Of a stretch of DNA of 64,000 nucleotides, positions 1-8,186 are shown one piece after another (the first letter of the stretch is position 1; each line of letters opens with the position of its first letter). Origin of the DNA: Microscilla marina ATCC 23134 (GTDB lineage Bacteria > Bacteroidota > Bacteroidia > Cytophagales > Microscillaceae); NCBI RefSeq assembly GCF_000169175.1, contig NZ_AAWS01000017.1, forward strand, positions 62,001 to 126,000, in the 5' to 3' direction. A model generated the notes under the pieces. It did no database searches, had not been told where the DNA came from, and was given only the letters and a program-made list of their open reading frames with translations. The translations under genes and the position numbers were made by a program.

Positions 1-331
1 TAGACAATGCTTCTTCTACAAAGTCTACTCCTAAAGAATGTACTATATTTAATTTTTGTGCTTCATTCCAGTCAATGCATGCTTCTTCTATGTTGCCTAC
101 TGCTTCATAAGTACAACCTCTCATATACAGTGTGTAAGCCAGGTTATTGAGCGTAGTGCCCAAGTCAATGACTCTTGTATAGTATTGTATGGCTTCGTTA
201 TAGTTATTAGATTCAAATAACTGCTTGGCTTGCTGCATGAGGATAATAGCTTGATGACTGCGCGAGAGTTTTGCTTTATTATTCTTCATGATATTGTTTT
301 TAATATAGCTTGGGTTGGTTAAAGTAGTCAT
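1..331 (-). CDS. TPR-repeat protein, C-terminus beyond window edge
   Basis: The reading frame enters from the left edge and about 110 N-terminal residues are visible. They contain a tetratricopeptide-like helix pair (AKQLFESNNYNEAIQYYTRVIDLG, followed by a second helix pair with YEAVGNIEEACIDWNEA), the usual pattern of a protein-interaction scaffold. Two in-frame ATGs exist: the one used here and another 14 codons downstream, beginning MKNNKAKLSRS. The upstream one follows a short AGGAATT stretch and was preferred, though the choice is uncertain. There is no signal peptide, so a cytoplasmic role is likely. The partner and function cannot be told. Confidence 0.7.
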   Translation of the reverse strand, partial: MTTLTNPSYIKNNIMKNNKAKLSRSHQAIILMQQAKQLFESNNYNEAIQYYTRVIDLGTTLNNLAYTLYMRGCTYEAVGNIEEACIDWNEAQKLNIVHSLGVDFVEEALS

Positions 332-566
332 AATAATTCCTGAAATTTATAAGGTATGTTAAGAAAATATAAGTGTTGGGCGCCAGAAATCAAGTTTTTG
401 TTTATTCCCGACTATATTGACCAAACGTGTTGAATTTTATAAGGTTTCATATTTTTATTGAATTGTAAAACATTTTATAAGCCATGTGATGATTTATTGT
501 ACTTTTACAATAATCGCGCAAGCTTGGCGTTCGATATGCCACCTGTAATCTTGCTCCATTTTCGGT

Positions 567-1745
567 TTATTGTAGGTGCTGAGAGGCTGCCTCCAGTGTT
601 TTTAAGCGGGGAAATTTTTGTTCGGCTTGGGCAAGGCTATATTGAAAGCTTTTTACCACATTATCTCGTTGTTTTATGTTGTTTTTCAACTCCTTGACCA
701 ACTGTTTATTTTTGATAATCTGCACTTGAGCCTTTTTTACTTCGAGAGAATTCAAATAACTAAAATGATTGGTACGTCTTTCTAGTTTTCGGTACCTCAC
801 CCTGAGTTGTTTGAATTTTTCAAGTATTGCCCCATGCTTGCTTAACATAGCATCTGCGAGTGCTACAGGCTTTTCTTTTTGTTCAAGTTTTGCCTGTACT
901 AAACCTTTGATATGTCCCATCACCAATCCATTAGATTTTACTACCCGCTCTTGTTTCCATATTTCATTATGCCCTATCTTTTGTAGTTGTCTTATTTGAT
1001 AGTCTACTTGGTTAAGGTGTCTCAAGTAACGACGGAGCTCAGTAATTTGCCTGTAATGCTTTTGCATACCTTTGCGTAAGCGTTTGATGTATATTTGATT
1101 GTGTTTGATGAGGCGTTCAGCTTGTACTACCATTTGTTCGCTTTGTGCATTGAGGGCGTTGAGGTGGGCTATGCGTTGACGTTTTTGTTCAATGGCTGTT
1201 TGCATACTCTTGACAAGTGACTGTTTGCGGAGGATCAAGGCGTTAATTACTTTTTTTGGCGCAGTGCTAAATATCAACGCAAGGCAAAGGGCGATTAGAT
1301 TACATTTTAAAATGGCAGTTTTGCTGTACCACTCAAACTGTCTGAGTATTCTGCGTTTATCAAGTGGGATAAAGGTGTGTTGTTGTTCGTTGACCAGCTG
1401 CCGAACTTCTTCTAAAAACCTAGCGTGAAAACGATTGCCTTGTTCACGAAAGTAAATAAAAAGTAATAAAGCTATGAAGAATAAACCCAAAAATACCTGC
1501 AAAACAGGTAGCCAGTTTGTTAGCTTCCAAGGGAACAAAAATATAAACAGGGTAATGCCAGTACCTATAGCTGCCAATGCTATAAGAACCATCACAATAC
1601 CACGAAGTTTGCGGGTAGTAATAAACAGTGCTTGCCAAGGTTTTTCGTTGGCCATTTCAGCTGTGATCACAAACCAAGCCTGCAACCGTTTATGCCATTG
1701 TTTAGAAGTTTTGTCAGGAGCTGGTAAGCTATTTAAATCTTGCAT
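567..1745 (-). CDS. Membrane protein with long C-terminal coiled coil
   Basis: This 392-residue protein is not recognised as a named family. Three hydrophobic segments are visible, near residues 50-73, 79-99 and 145-161. From about residue 170 to the end it is highly charged and rich in Lys, Arg, Gln, Leu and Glu with heptad-like spacing, so a long coiled coil is likely. It may be a membrane-anchored structural or signalling scaffold, which is inference. A TTG lies directly before the chosen ATG and is less likely to be the start. It is transcribed away from the dihydroorotase-like gene, leaving a divergent spacer of about 136 bases. Confidence 0.75.
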   Translation of the reverse strand: MQDLNSLPAPDKTSKQWHKRLQAWFVITAEMANEKPWQALFITTRKLRGIVMVLIALAAIGTGITLFIFLFPWKLTNWLPVLQVFLGLFFIALLLFIYFREQGNRFHARFLEEVRQLVNEQQHTFIPLDKRRILRQFEWYSKTAILKCNLIALCLALIFSTAPKKVINALILRKQSLVKSMQTAIEQKRQRIAHLNALNAQSEQMVVQAERLIKHNQIYIKRLRKGMQKHYRQITELRRYLRHLNQVDYQIRQLQKIGHNEIWKQERVVKSNGLVMGHIKGLVQAKLEQKEKPVALADAMLSKHGAILEKFKQLRVRYRKLERRTNHFSYLNSLEVKKAQVQIIKNKQLVKELKNNIKQRDNVVKSFQYSLAQAEQKFPRLKTLEAASQHLQ

Positions 1746-1881
1746 CAAAAAAACTAAAATTATGAATTATAGCACAAGCCAAGTGGTTATATTGGGTGCA
1801 CTTGTTACAAATACCGCATTTTTCTGTTTTATCCAATGAATATTACTTTTATTTGCAAAAATTTTGTTGTCAAGCCTATCA

Positions 1882-3165
1882 ATGAACTACTTAATTCACA
1901 ACGTAGAAATAATAGACAAGCATTCCGAATTTAATCGCCAACGCAAAAGTATTCTCATCGAAAACGGCGTAATTACTCAGATTTCTGATATTTCACCTAC
2001 ACAATCTACTGACCACTTAACGGTCATTAGTGGGCAAAATCTTCAGTTATCGGCTGGTTGGTTCGACATGCGCGCATCGTTTTGCGACCCCGGATTTGAG
2101 TACAAAGAAACACTCTCTACCGGATGTAATGCTGCTCAGGCAGGAGGTTTTACTGAGGTAGCCGTATTGCCCAACACTCAGCCAGTAATACAAACCAAAA
2201 ACGAGCTGGCTTATCTAAAAAGCCATAATTTAAGACATTTGGTTCAAATTTACCCAATAGCTGCGGTATCTGTCAATGCAGAAGGCAAAGAGCTTACCGA
2301 AATGTTGGATTTGCACACCCATGGGGCGATCGCCTTTTCTGATGGAATACAACCTGTGTGGCACTCCGACATATTGGTAAAAACTCTGCAGTACCTTCAG
2401 AAATTTGACGGGTTGCTTATTAATCGCCCAGAAGATTTGATGCTTACCCGCTTTGGAACAATGAATGAGGGCGTGAGCAGTACTATGCTGGGGCTTAAAG
2501 GCATGCCTGCTCTTGCCGAAGAAATGATGATTAGGAGAGATTTAGACTTCTTGGCTTATGCTGGAGGTAAAATTCACTTTTCTGCTATTTCCAGTGCTCG
2601 TTCGGTGCAATTAATTCGTGAAGCTAAAGCCCAAGGCTTGCAGGTGAGTTGTGATGTGGCAGCACACCAAATTGCTATAGATGATGCTGCTTTGATGAGT
2701 TTCGATTCGTTTTTAAAAGTAAATCCTCCCTTCAGAGGAAAGACAGACATAGAAGCGTTGCTGGAAGGGTTACAAGATGGCACAATAGACGTAGTAGTGT
2801 CTGATCATCGTCCACAAGATGAAGAAAGTAAAAACCTAGAGTTTGACCTTGCCGAGTTTGGTGCACTAGGGCTGGAAACAGCTTTTGGAGTATTGAATAC
2901 TTTTGGTAAAAAACACCTAAGCCTGGAGGATAAAATAGATAAGCTCACATTTAGACCAAGGCAAATCTTGAAACTGCCACAAGCACATATAAAAGTAGGG
3001 GAGGAGGCCAATCTTACCCTGTTTGATGCACAACAAGAGTGGACAGTAGAACCAAAGCATATTCAGTCAAAATCTAAGAACTCTCCATTTTTGGGGACTA
3101 CACTTACCGGGAAACCTGTCGCAGTGTTTAGTGGGGCTCAAACCAATTGGCAAGAGAAAAATTAA
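1882..3165 (+). CDS. Dihydroorotase-like protein lacking metal ligands
   Basis: The 427-residue protein aligns over its full length with the type I dihydroorotase/cyclic amidohydrolase family, whose active members hydrolyse dihydroorotate in pyrimidine synthesis. The motif that normally reads DxHxHLREPG is DMRASFCDPG here (residues 62-71), so both HxH histidines are replaced, by Arg64 and Ser66. The next metal-site His is probably Ala235 in KIHFSAIS, while His262 and Asp308 (SDHRPQ) remain. It is therefore probably a non-catalytic paralogue, of the kind that pairs with aspartate carbamoyltransferase in some bacteria. ATG at 1882 was chosen over an upstream TTG because family similarity begins at MNYLIHNVEI. 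A DUF4199 gene follows after 39 bases. Confidence 0.85.
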   Translation: MNYLIHNVEIIDKHSEFNRQRKSILIENGVITQISDISPTQSTDHLTVISGQNLQLSAGWFDMRASFCDPGFEYKETLSTGCNAAQAGGFTEVAVLPNTQPVIQTKNELAYLKSHNLRHLVQIYPIAAVSVNAEGKELTEMLDLHTHGAIAFSDGIQPVWHSDILVKTLQYLQKFDGLLINRPEDLMLTRFGTMNEGVSSTMLGLKGMPALAEEMMIRRDLDFLAYAGGKIHFSAISSARSVQLIREAKAQGLQVSCDVAAHQIAIDDAALMSFDSFLKVNPPFRGKTDIEALLEGLQDGTIDVVVSDHRPQDEESKNLEFDLAEFGALGLETAFGVLNTFGKKHLSLEDKIDKLTFRPRQILKLPQAHIKVGEEANLTLFDAQQEWTVEPKHIQSKSKNSPFLGTTLTGKPVAVFSGAQTNWQEKN

Positions 3166-3204
3166 TCAGGTTAGTTTTTAATTATTATTGATAAAATAGA
3201 AAGT

Positions 3205-3771
3205 ATGAAGCAGTTACTGAAAGTTGGAGCGATCACCGGATTGATTGGGGGAGGTCTTTTCATGCTATTTTTTCTGATTCTTTTTTGGGCAGTAGATAAC
3301 CCTATGGAAGCCGGCTATAAATCAACCGATTTCTTTGTATATCTTGCGGTGTTTGTGGTGTTGTATTTTTTGTACCGTTATCAATTAAGCTTCCGTCAAG
3401 GGTTCTTAATGGGTAACGTCACTACACTAGTAATGGTGGTAGTGTCAGTATTGTTTATGTATTTGTTTTTAGGCAGTAAAAGTAATAGTGTGTTAGATAC
3501 TCACATTAAAACCGAAATAGCCTTACAGGAAAACTCGCCAAGTAAAGCAAAACGCATTGAGAAGTTAAACAAGCAAGGCAAAAATGGGCAAAAAATATTT
3601 GATGATTATATACAATCGTTAAAAGACTGGAAGAGAAGTAGTTGGTTATCTCACGTGATAGAAAAAGAATTTATGTCTAAAATATTTTTAGGCATTATTA
3701 TCTCTTTGTTGTTGTCTCTAGTACTTAGAAAATACAAACCTAAAGAACCTATGCCTACAGTACAGGAATAG
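3205..3771 (+). CDS. DUF4199 family membrane protein
   Basis: The 188-residue protein has four hydrophobic segments near residues 12-32, 43-59, 69-90 and 160-177. A charged region rich in Lys and Asn separates the third and fourth. Length, topology and the N-terminal Gly-rich first helix fit DUF4199, an uncharacterised inner-membrane family common in Bacteroidota. It lies 39 bases after the dihydroorotase-like gene, and DUF4199 genes are often found beside such genes, so co-transcription is likely. Molecular function is unknown. Confidence 0.8.
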   Translation: MKQLLKVGAITGLIGGGLFMLFFLILFWAVDNPMEAGYKSTDFFVYLAVFVVLYFLYRYQLSFRQGFLMGNVTTLVMVVVSVLFMYLFLGSKSNSVLDTHIKTEIALQENSPSKAKRIEKLNKQGKNGQKIFDDYIQSLKDWKRSSWLSHVIEKEFMSKIFLGIIISLLLSLVLRKYKPKEPMPTVQE

Positions 3772-3798
3772 GTTATAATTTATACTAATAAACAAACT

Positions 3799-4098
3799 AT
3801 GGCACTGGCAAAAAAAGGGTCAAGAAGCATATTGGTAGACGAGGTTCAATACAGATGGAAAGCCCGTAGCGAACCAGATGGTACCACCCATGTGGTAGTA
3901 GAGCTCTACGATACCCCTCAGCAATCAGTAGTAGCATTTTTTCAATCTACTTTGCCCAATAACCCTGAAGAACGCCGAGCCATTACCCCTGCTACAGTCA
4001 GTGCTATAGTTACTTATGCGCTAGAGAATGGGTGGAATCCAGAAAAAAAAGCCAAGCAATTGAATGTAGGTTTTTTAGATGATAAAATCACGGTCTAA
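3799..4098 (+). CDS. Small hypothetical protein (99 aa)
   Basis: No family was recognised. The protein is soluble, with a basic N-terminus (MALAKKGSRSI), a beta-rich first half containing VQYRWKARSEPDG and THVVVELYD, and a helical second half that includes an AIVTYALENGW segment and a basic KKAKQL stretch. There is no signal peptide. It sits 27 bases after the DUF4199 gene and 12 bases before the next gene, so the three are probably co-transcribed. The start ATG is preceded only by an A-rich stretch. Function unknown. Confidence 0.7.
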   Translation: MALAKKGSRSILVDEVQYRWKARSEPDGTTHVVVELYDTPQQSVVAFFQSTLPNNPEERRAITPATVSAIVTYALENGWNPEKKAKQLNVGFLDDKITV

Positions 4099-4110
4099 AC
4101 AGGTTTAAAT

Positions 4111-4605
4111 ATGGGGTGGACAGTGATTAAAAGAAAACTAGGAAGAGCTGGAAGTATCAAACAACGTACTGCCCGGCAACGAGAGTGGGACAAAACCCAT
4201 GGAGAGGGCAATTGGGCAGTAGGGTATGTACTAGATGGAGAGTTTGTAAGTCAGGATGATGCCTATCACTCAATATATTATGCCAGCTATGTTGCCCATT
4301 TTGAAAACCACTCACAAGACCTCAAAGAACTAATAACTACCGCTAAAATGCTGCGAAACCCTCATGCTGAAGCTACTACTGGAGTAGACCTGCAGGTTCC
4401 CGCCATCCAGCAATACCTCGACGAGCATCATTTATATTTGCAAGGCACCCAAGTAGTAGATATAGGCTCTTGGCAAGGAAAAGCCTCTCATGCGTTGAGT
4501 ATACGACTGAGTCCTTTGCATATTAAGTTTGTTCATAATCCTAAAATGACCCTTGAGAAGTTTTGGCAGGAAAAAAAGTGCCTGGCTATTTGGGAAGAAG
4601 ATTAA
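4111..4605 (+). CDS. Hypothetical protein (164 aa)
   Basis: No family was recognised with confidence. The N-terminal 35 residues are strongly basic (KRKLGRAGSIKQRTARQREWDK). A middle segment, GYVLDGEFVSQDDAYHSIYYASY, reads like an enzyme or binding domain, and LQVPAIQQYLDEHHLYLQGTQVVDIGSW follows. It lacks a signal peptide or membrane segment. Only 12 bases separate it from the preceding 99-residue gene, which suggests a functional pair. The basic start could contact nucleic acid, but this is speculation. Confidence 0.7.
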   Translation: MGWTVIKRKLGRAGSIKQRTARQREWDKTHGEGNWAVGYVLDGEFVSQDDAYHSIYYASYVAHFENHSQDLKELITTAKMLRNPHAEATTGVDLQVPAIQQYLDEHHLYLQGTQVVDIGSWQGKASHALSIRLSPLHIKFVHNPKMTLEKFWQEKKCLAIWEED

Positions 4606-4824
4606 GTATATCTGGAGATTTTCATTATCTTACTAAGAAGTCACCTTGGCTTTTAGGTTGAAAGTGAAAAAGTGAGGCGATGTTTGATTAATAAATTTAT
4701 AAACATTTGAAAATAAGCGTACTATGAGTATGTTAGTTGCTGATGGAACAAGGTGTACCTAGAACCTTGTCGGGGCTTCTAATTATTGATCGTAACTGTT
4801 ATCTTAAAAAAGGCAATTATTTCT

Positions 4825-5232
4825 ATGCAAGACACTTTCTCAAACAAAATAGTAAATATAGGCTATGATGCTAAGCTTCAAATTATGCGTATTAACTATA
4901 AGGGGTTTGGAGTTTCGGAGCTTTATCGCGAAGCAGTGACAAAAAGCTTTGAAATTGCTTATAAATATTTGTGTAACCGTTGGTTAATCACGCAGGCAGA
5001 GTTTAGGGGAGTAAGCCCTCAAGACAGCCATTGGCTTACCAATGAATGGGGACCTTACATTGCAGCTAAGTATAAAGAAAAAGGCATTGCAAGGCGCAAG
5101 ACAGCTGTAGTAAAAGCCGACAATGTTTTTACAGATTATATTGCTGAGAAAGTAGCCGAGGGTTTGCAAAACAGTGAAGAATGTCAGTTTTTTGATAATG
5201 AAGAAGCTGCCCTTGCCTGGTTGTTAGCCTAA
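4825..5232 (+). CDS. SpoIIAA/STAS-like small protein
   Basis: The 135-residue soluble protein starts at an ATG (MQDTFSNK) rather than at a TTG 39 bases upstream. Its layout (N-terminal strands, a central helix, VSPQDSHWLTNEW, then a final FDNEEAALAWLLA helix) resembles three proteins near 45-48 kb that end in a similar Phe-Glu/Asp-x-x-x-x-Ala-x-x-Trp-(Ile/Leu)-Leu pattern. All four are probably SpoIIAA-like (STAS-fold) proteins; the assignment rests on visual comparison and is tentative. Such domains often act as regulators through protein contacts. It is flanked on the right by a convergent acetyltransferase gene. Confidence 0.65.
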   Translation: MQDTFSNKIVNIGYDAKLQIMRINYKGFGVSELYREAVTKSFEIAYKYLCNRWLITQAEFRGVSPQDSHWLTNEWGPYIAAKYKEKGIARRKTAVVKADNVFTDYIAEKVAEGLQNSEECQFFDNEEAALAWLLA

Positions 5233-5250
5233 TATCTTATATCAACCGTG

Positions 5251-5697
5251 TTACTTTAGTTCGTAGGTATAAAATGGAGTGATCTCCAGCGAACCTCCTG
5301 TTTTGGCGTACAGTTTTTTAGCTGCTTCATTGTCCATAGAGGTACCAACAAAAATAATGGCAATGTGTTGCTGATAACAAGTTTGCTTCAAGGCTTCAAT
5401 GAGTGCAGTAGCAATCCCCTGTTGTCTTGCCTCTTTGTTTACTCCTATTTCAAACAAAAACATCTCTGTTTCTTCAGTATCAAACATTTCCATTTCATAG
5501 GCAGTTAACCCTCCTACTACTTGATCGCCCATGATTGCTACATAGGCGTGAAAGCTCTTTTTGGTGAGTAGCTTGTTCAAATACTTTTCCCTGGGATAAA
5601 TCACTTGGGTGGCTCCATCGTCTGTATGCCAAGCCTCAATGAGTTGCTTGGCCAGTGCTACATCTGTCCGAGTAAGCTTTTTGATGGTGTAATGCAT
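5251..5697 (-). CDS. GNAT acetyltransferase, AAC(3)-I-like
   Basis: The 148-residue protein has the GNAT fold: an acceptor-binding N-terminal half, strand 4 at FLFEIGVNKEARQQG, and the acetyl-CoA pyrophosphate loop RQQGIAT. The stretch LNKLLTKKSFHAYVAIMGDQ followed by VVGGLTAYEM and LFEIGVNKEARQQGIATALI closely follows aminoglycoside 3-N-acetyltransferase type I, in which the enzyme transfers acetyl to the 3-amino group of gentamicin-type drugs. Chromosomal homologues need not confer resistance, and the true substrate is unknown. It is a single gene, convergent with the SpoIIAA-like gene, with 18 bases between the two stop codons. Confidence 0.8.
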   Translation of the reverse strand: MHYTIKKLTRTDVALAKQLIEAWHTDDGATQVIYPREKYLNKLLTKKSFHAYVAIMGDQVVGGLTAYEMEMFDTEETEMFLFEIGVNKEARQQGIATALIEALKQTCYQQHIAIIFVGTSMDNEAAKKLYAKTGGSLEITPFYTYELK

Positions 5698-6119
5698 GGT
5701 GCTATCTATTTAAAATGTGAGTTTGGATTAGGTATATATAACTTTTGAGAACTTGGTAAAACTATGTTAAGTAATTGATAGTCAAACTGTTTTTAAAATA
5801 TCAATTTATTTGGCAGCTCTAAAAGTGTTTGAGTAACAGCGTCTTTCATTCCGCCTTAGTTTGTTAGCGTTAAGAAATTACCTTACGGTGAGCTCGGCAC
5901 AGCGTAGCTGTAGCCATCGGTTTACGTAATGAAGCCGATAAAACAGATCACTGAGTGAGGTACGAGCGAATGTTTGAGCTGTTCGGCGTAATGAAGTAAA
6001 TTTTAGCGAGCAAACTACAGATACTATCTGCGAAATCAAGCTTTTTGATATAATTTTTTCAAGATTTTGAGTTTATTTTAAAAAACGGTTTTATCTTTAC
6101 TTTACCCAAAAGGAGTTAT
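5698..6119. other. Intergenic spacer with diverged dispersed repeat
   Basis: No gene is supported here. From about 5868 to 6020 the spacer carries a more GC-rich segment with GAGCTCGGCACAG, CTGTAGCC and CGGTT, and later GAAGTAAA followed by TTAGCGAGCAAA. These match parts of two longer repeats in the window, near 31.85-32.02 kb and 51.95-52.14 kb, in the same relative order. The rest is AT-rich without a clear signal. Confidence 0.6.
5868..6020. repeat. Diverged copy of modular intergenic repeat
   Basis: Shares GAGCTCGGCACAG, GTAG and CTGTAGCC, and CGGTT with the 42-base block of the repeat at 51983-52024, and AAGTAAA plus AGCGAGC with its right part (52122-52138). The intervening bases are rearranged. 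Outer limits are approximate. Confidence 0.5.
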
Positions 6120-7186
6120 TTAATAACTACCTAGTGTAGGAGGGCATTCTTGCTCTTCTACAACTTTTTGTTTTGCATAGTTGAGATCAAAGTTTTCTTC
6201 TTTTTTCCATAAAGTATACATCACTACCAGAAGTTTCCTTTGTACTGCTGTATAGGCTTTCATCTTTTTCTTGGTTCGTTCAAATACTCTTGAATATAAT
6301 TCCTGAAAAATATTTTCTTGCTTGACTGTCTTGAGGGCAGGAAAGTGTAAAGCTCTTCTAATATGTGTATTTCCTTTTTTAGATATACGTGTTTGCCCAA
6401 CATATTTTCCTGATTGATGTTCAACAATATCATACCCTGCATAGCTAGTAAGTTGTTTCTGGCTGCTAAATAGCTCAAAGCCATTAGTTTCAGCGACAAC
6501 CACCGCAACAGTTAAAATACCTATTCCATAAATAGTAGTTAAACGCTTCATTTTTTCGTGTAACACCTCATCTTTCTTGGTAGTTTCTAAAATCTGTTGA
6601 TGAACGCTTTCTTTTTGCTTCTCGAGAAATTTGAGGTGGTTTTTAAGTTGTTTTAGGACAAACTTATTAGGGTCATGGCTATGCTCAAGCGCATGTAGGC
6701 GATTATAATTTTGAGTGAGTTCTTTTTGAATAACCTCATAATAACGCGCGATTGTGCGTAATTCCTTTAAAACAGGACTAATTGGTTTCCAATAACGAAG
6801 GTTTTGACGAGCACCATTTTTGCCAAACCTTGGGCATCTATCTTATCAGTTTTGCTCTTGATCCCCTCACTTTTCAAGAATGCTTTTGCTTGATTAGGTA
6901 ACACCACGATTACTTTATGTGCTTTTTCATAAAGTGTCCAAGCTAGGTTTTCGTGGTAAACACCTGTAGCTTCCATTAAATATTCAGCCTCTGTTATTGA
7001 GTGTTTATTTAGGTTTTTTTGTACCCAATGGTTAAATTCGCTAAAACCTTTGGTATTATTTGAAAACTTCCGGCTGGCAATTACTTTAAAAACTTTCTGA
7101 CCATTGCTACCCATAATACAAGCTCTAAAATCTGCTTTGGATATATCTAAAGCAATCCCAACTTGAACGAAAGTTATTTTTTTCAT
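6120..7186 (-). pseudogene. IS110-family transposase, frameshifted
   Basis: The N-terminal part (MKKITFVQVGIALDISKADF, then EATGVYHE and KTDKIDAQGLA) carries the DEDD/RuvC-like domain of IS110 recombinases with its Asp and Glu positions. The C-terminal part has the Tnp_20 domain (IYGIGILTVAVVVAETNGFE, TSYAGYD, RISKKGNTHIRRAL) including the serine region. The two parts lie in different frames. If one A is added to the five-A run on the coding strand (T run 6817-6821), the product reads LAKNGARQNLRYWKPISP and stays open to the end, giving about 355 residues, a normal length. The gene is therefore probably inactive through a one-base loss, unless a -1 slip on the A run or a sequencing error accounts for it. 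ATG at 7186 was preferred to a GTG nine codons upstream. Confidence 0.85.
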
Positions 7187-7250
7187 AAGGCATAAAATTA
7201 AACGATGAATCACCTACTTCTTACTCAACTTCACTTATGAGATGCAGGCT

Positions 7251-7386
7251 ATAGAACACATCTATGCCTTGGATACTTAATTCAATTTAGAGTAGAAAGG
7301 TAGATGATTGTGATCTCTGTAGTGCTGTATCTATCTTGTGATAGTACTTAGCGGCGGCTATGTAAGAACTATTGTAATCATCTACC
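7251..7386 (-). ncRNA. Candidate IS110 bridge RNA (structured segment)
   Basis: On the transposase strand, just upstream of the start codon, an 11-base perfect inverted repeat (7299-7309 with 7376-7386, GGTAGATGATT) encloses 66 bases. Inside is a perfect 5-base-pair hairpin (CTATC-TTGT-GATAG, 7331-7344). Outside, towards the gene, is another (ATAGA-ACACA-TCTAT, 7251-7265). IS110-family elements are known to encode a structured bridge RNA in the non-coding end next to the recombinase gene. The position fits; the RNA itself and its guide loops are inference. Confidence 0.35.
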
Positions 7387-7462
7387 ATTTAGGTTTTATC
7401 TAATATAATGATTTATGTGTTATTTTAAGATAAGGTAAAGATATAAGCGGCGGAGCTTGAAC

Positions 7463-7487
7463 TCCGAACTTGATTCGGAGCTTTTTT
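7463..7487 (+). terminator. Palindrome with T run, terminator-like
   Basis: The stem CTCCGA/TCGGAG closes a seven-base loop and is followed by C and seven Ts. No + strand gene ends nearby, so it may be a mobile palindrome rather than a working terminator. Its core CCGAACTTGATTCGG recurs at 7523-7537 within CCCGAA-CTTGA-TTCGGG. Confidence 0.4.
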
Positions 7488-7832
7488 TGGTTCGTTTTTT
7501 TAGCTACAGAAAATCCATGATCCCGAACTTGATTCGGGGAAATGAACGGATGCTGAGGTTCACGAAACTTGGTTTTATTTCAGAACCTTGCTGATTATGA
7601 AGCCAAAATGATTTTTGCCAAGTTTTCAATAACTTGCTTGTAATGGAAGGATTTACATAATCTGTAGATTTGACTAGAGGCGATAGTGCAACGTTGTTCC
7701 TTAGTGTAGATTTTATAGTGTACGTCAGTTACTATCGACCGTGGACTATGGACAAAGGCGCACCCAGAACTTTCAGTTAAACAAGGTTTAAGGAAACAGC
7801 ATTGGGCGATAGTGGTTGAAGGTTGCCATAGT

Positions 7833-8186
7833 TTATACTACTTTACCATTCCAACCCATGATGCCACCTCTTAGGTTGTTTACCTGTTCAAATCCCTCTT
7901 TAGCCATAATTTTACAAGCCTTGGCACTACGCATACCACTGCGACAATATACATAATAAGTTTTGGATTTATCTAAACCTTGAAGCTGGTTCTTAAATTT
8001 AGGGGTCATTACATTGATATTGCGTGCTTTTGGAATATGACCTGATTGAAACTCGCCTGGAGAGCGTACATCTAATAGTTGCGCTCTTTGATCGTTTTTT
8101 AATATTTCCTGGAGTTCACCTGAGCGAATGGTTTGGTAAGTTGCTCCTCTGGAACCTCCCAATAATTTTAACAGTTTTCCTAACAT
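7833..8186 (-). CDS. Rhodanese-like domain protein
   Basis: The 117-residue protein is a single rhodanese domain. It shows LLDVRSPGEFQSGHIPKARNI near residues 38-57 and the active loop YCRSGMRS with catalytic Cys81. Such proteins carry a persulfide on the cysteine and take part in sulfur transfer or detoxification. The N-terminus (MLGKLLKLLGGSRG) is short and amphipathic but is not a clear signal peptide, so a cytoplasmic location is likely. It stands alone, with the aspS promoter region on its upstream side. Confidence 0.85.
   Translation of the reverse strand: MLGKLLKLLGGSRGATYQTIRSGELQEILKNDQRAQLLDVRSPGEFQSGHIPKARNINVMTPKFKNQLQGLDKSKTYYVYCRSGMRSAKACKIMAKEGFEQVNNLRGGIMGWNGKVV

Larger units (their letters stand above)
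6120..7386 (-). mobile_element. IS110-family insertion sequence (boundaries uncertain)
   Basis: The element consists of one frameshifted IS110-type transposase gene plus a structured upstream segment. IS110 elements have no conventional long terminal inverted repeats and usually keep long non-coding ends, so the exact ends cannot be read here. The right-hand limit given is the outer edge of the inverted repeat that lies upstream of the gene. No target duplication was identified. Confidence 0.5.
7187..7832. other. Intergenic spacer: structured IS end and palindromes
   Basis: No protein gene is supported. The left part (to about 7386) contains three hairpins upstream of the IS110 transposase. 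The middle (7459-7540) contains two palindromes that share the direct repeat CCGAACTTGATTCGG (7464-7478 and 7523-7537). The remainder up to the rhodanese stop shows nothing recognisable. Confidence 0.6.

Noticed and set aside
458-697. A 79-residue frame on the + strand
   Set aside because: It overlaps the end of the coiled-coil gene on the other strand, lacks family features and has no clear start signal.
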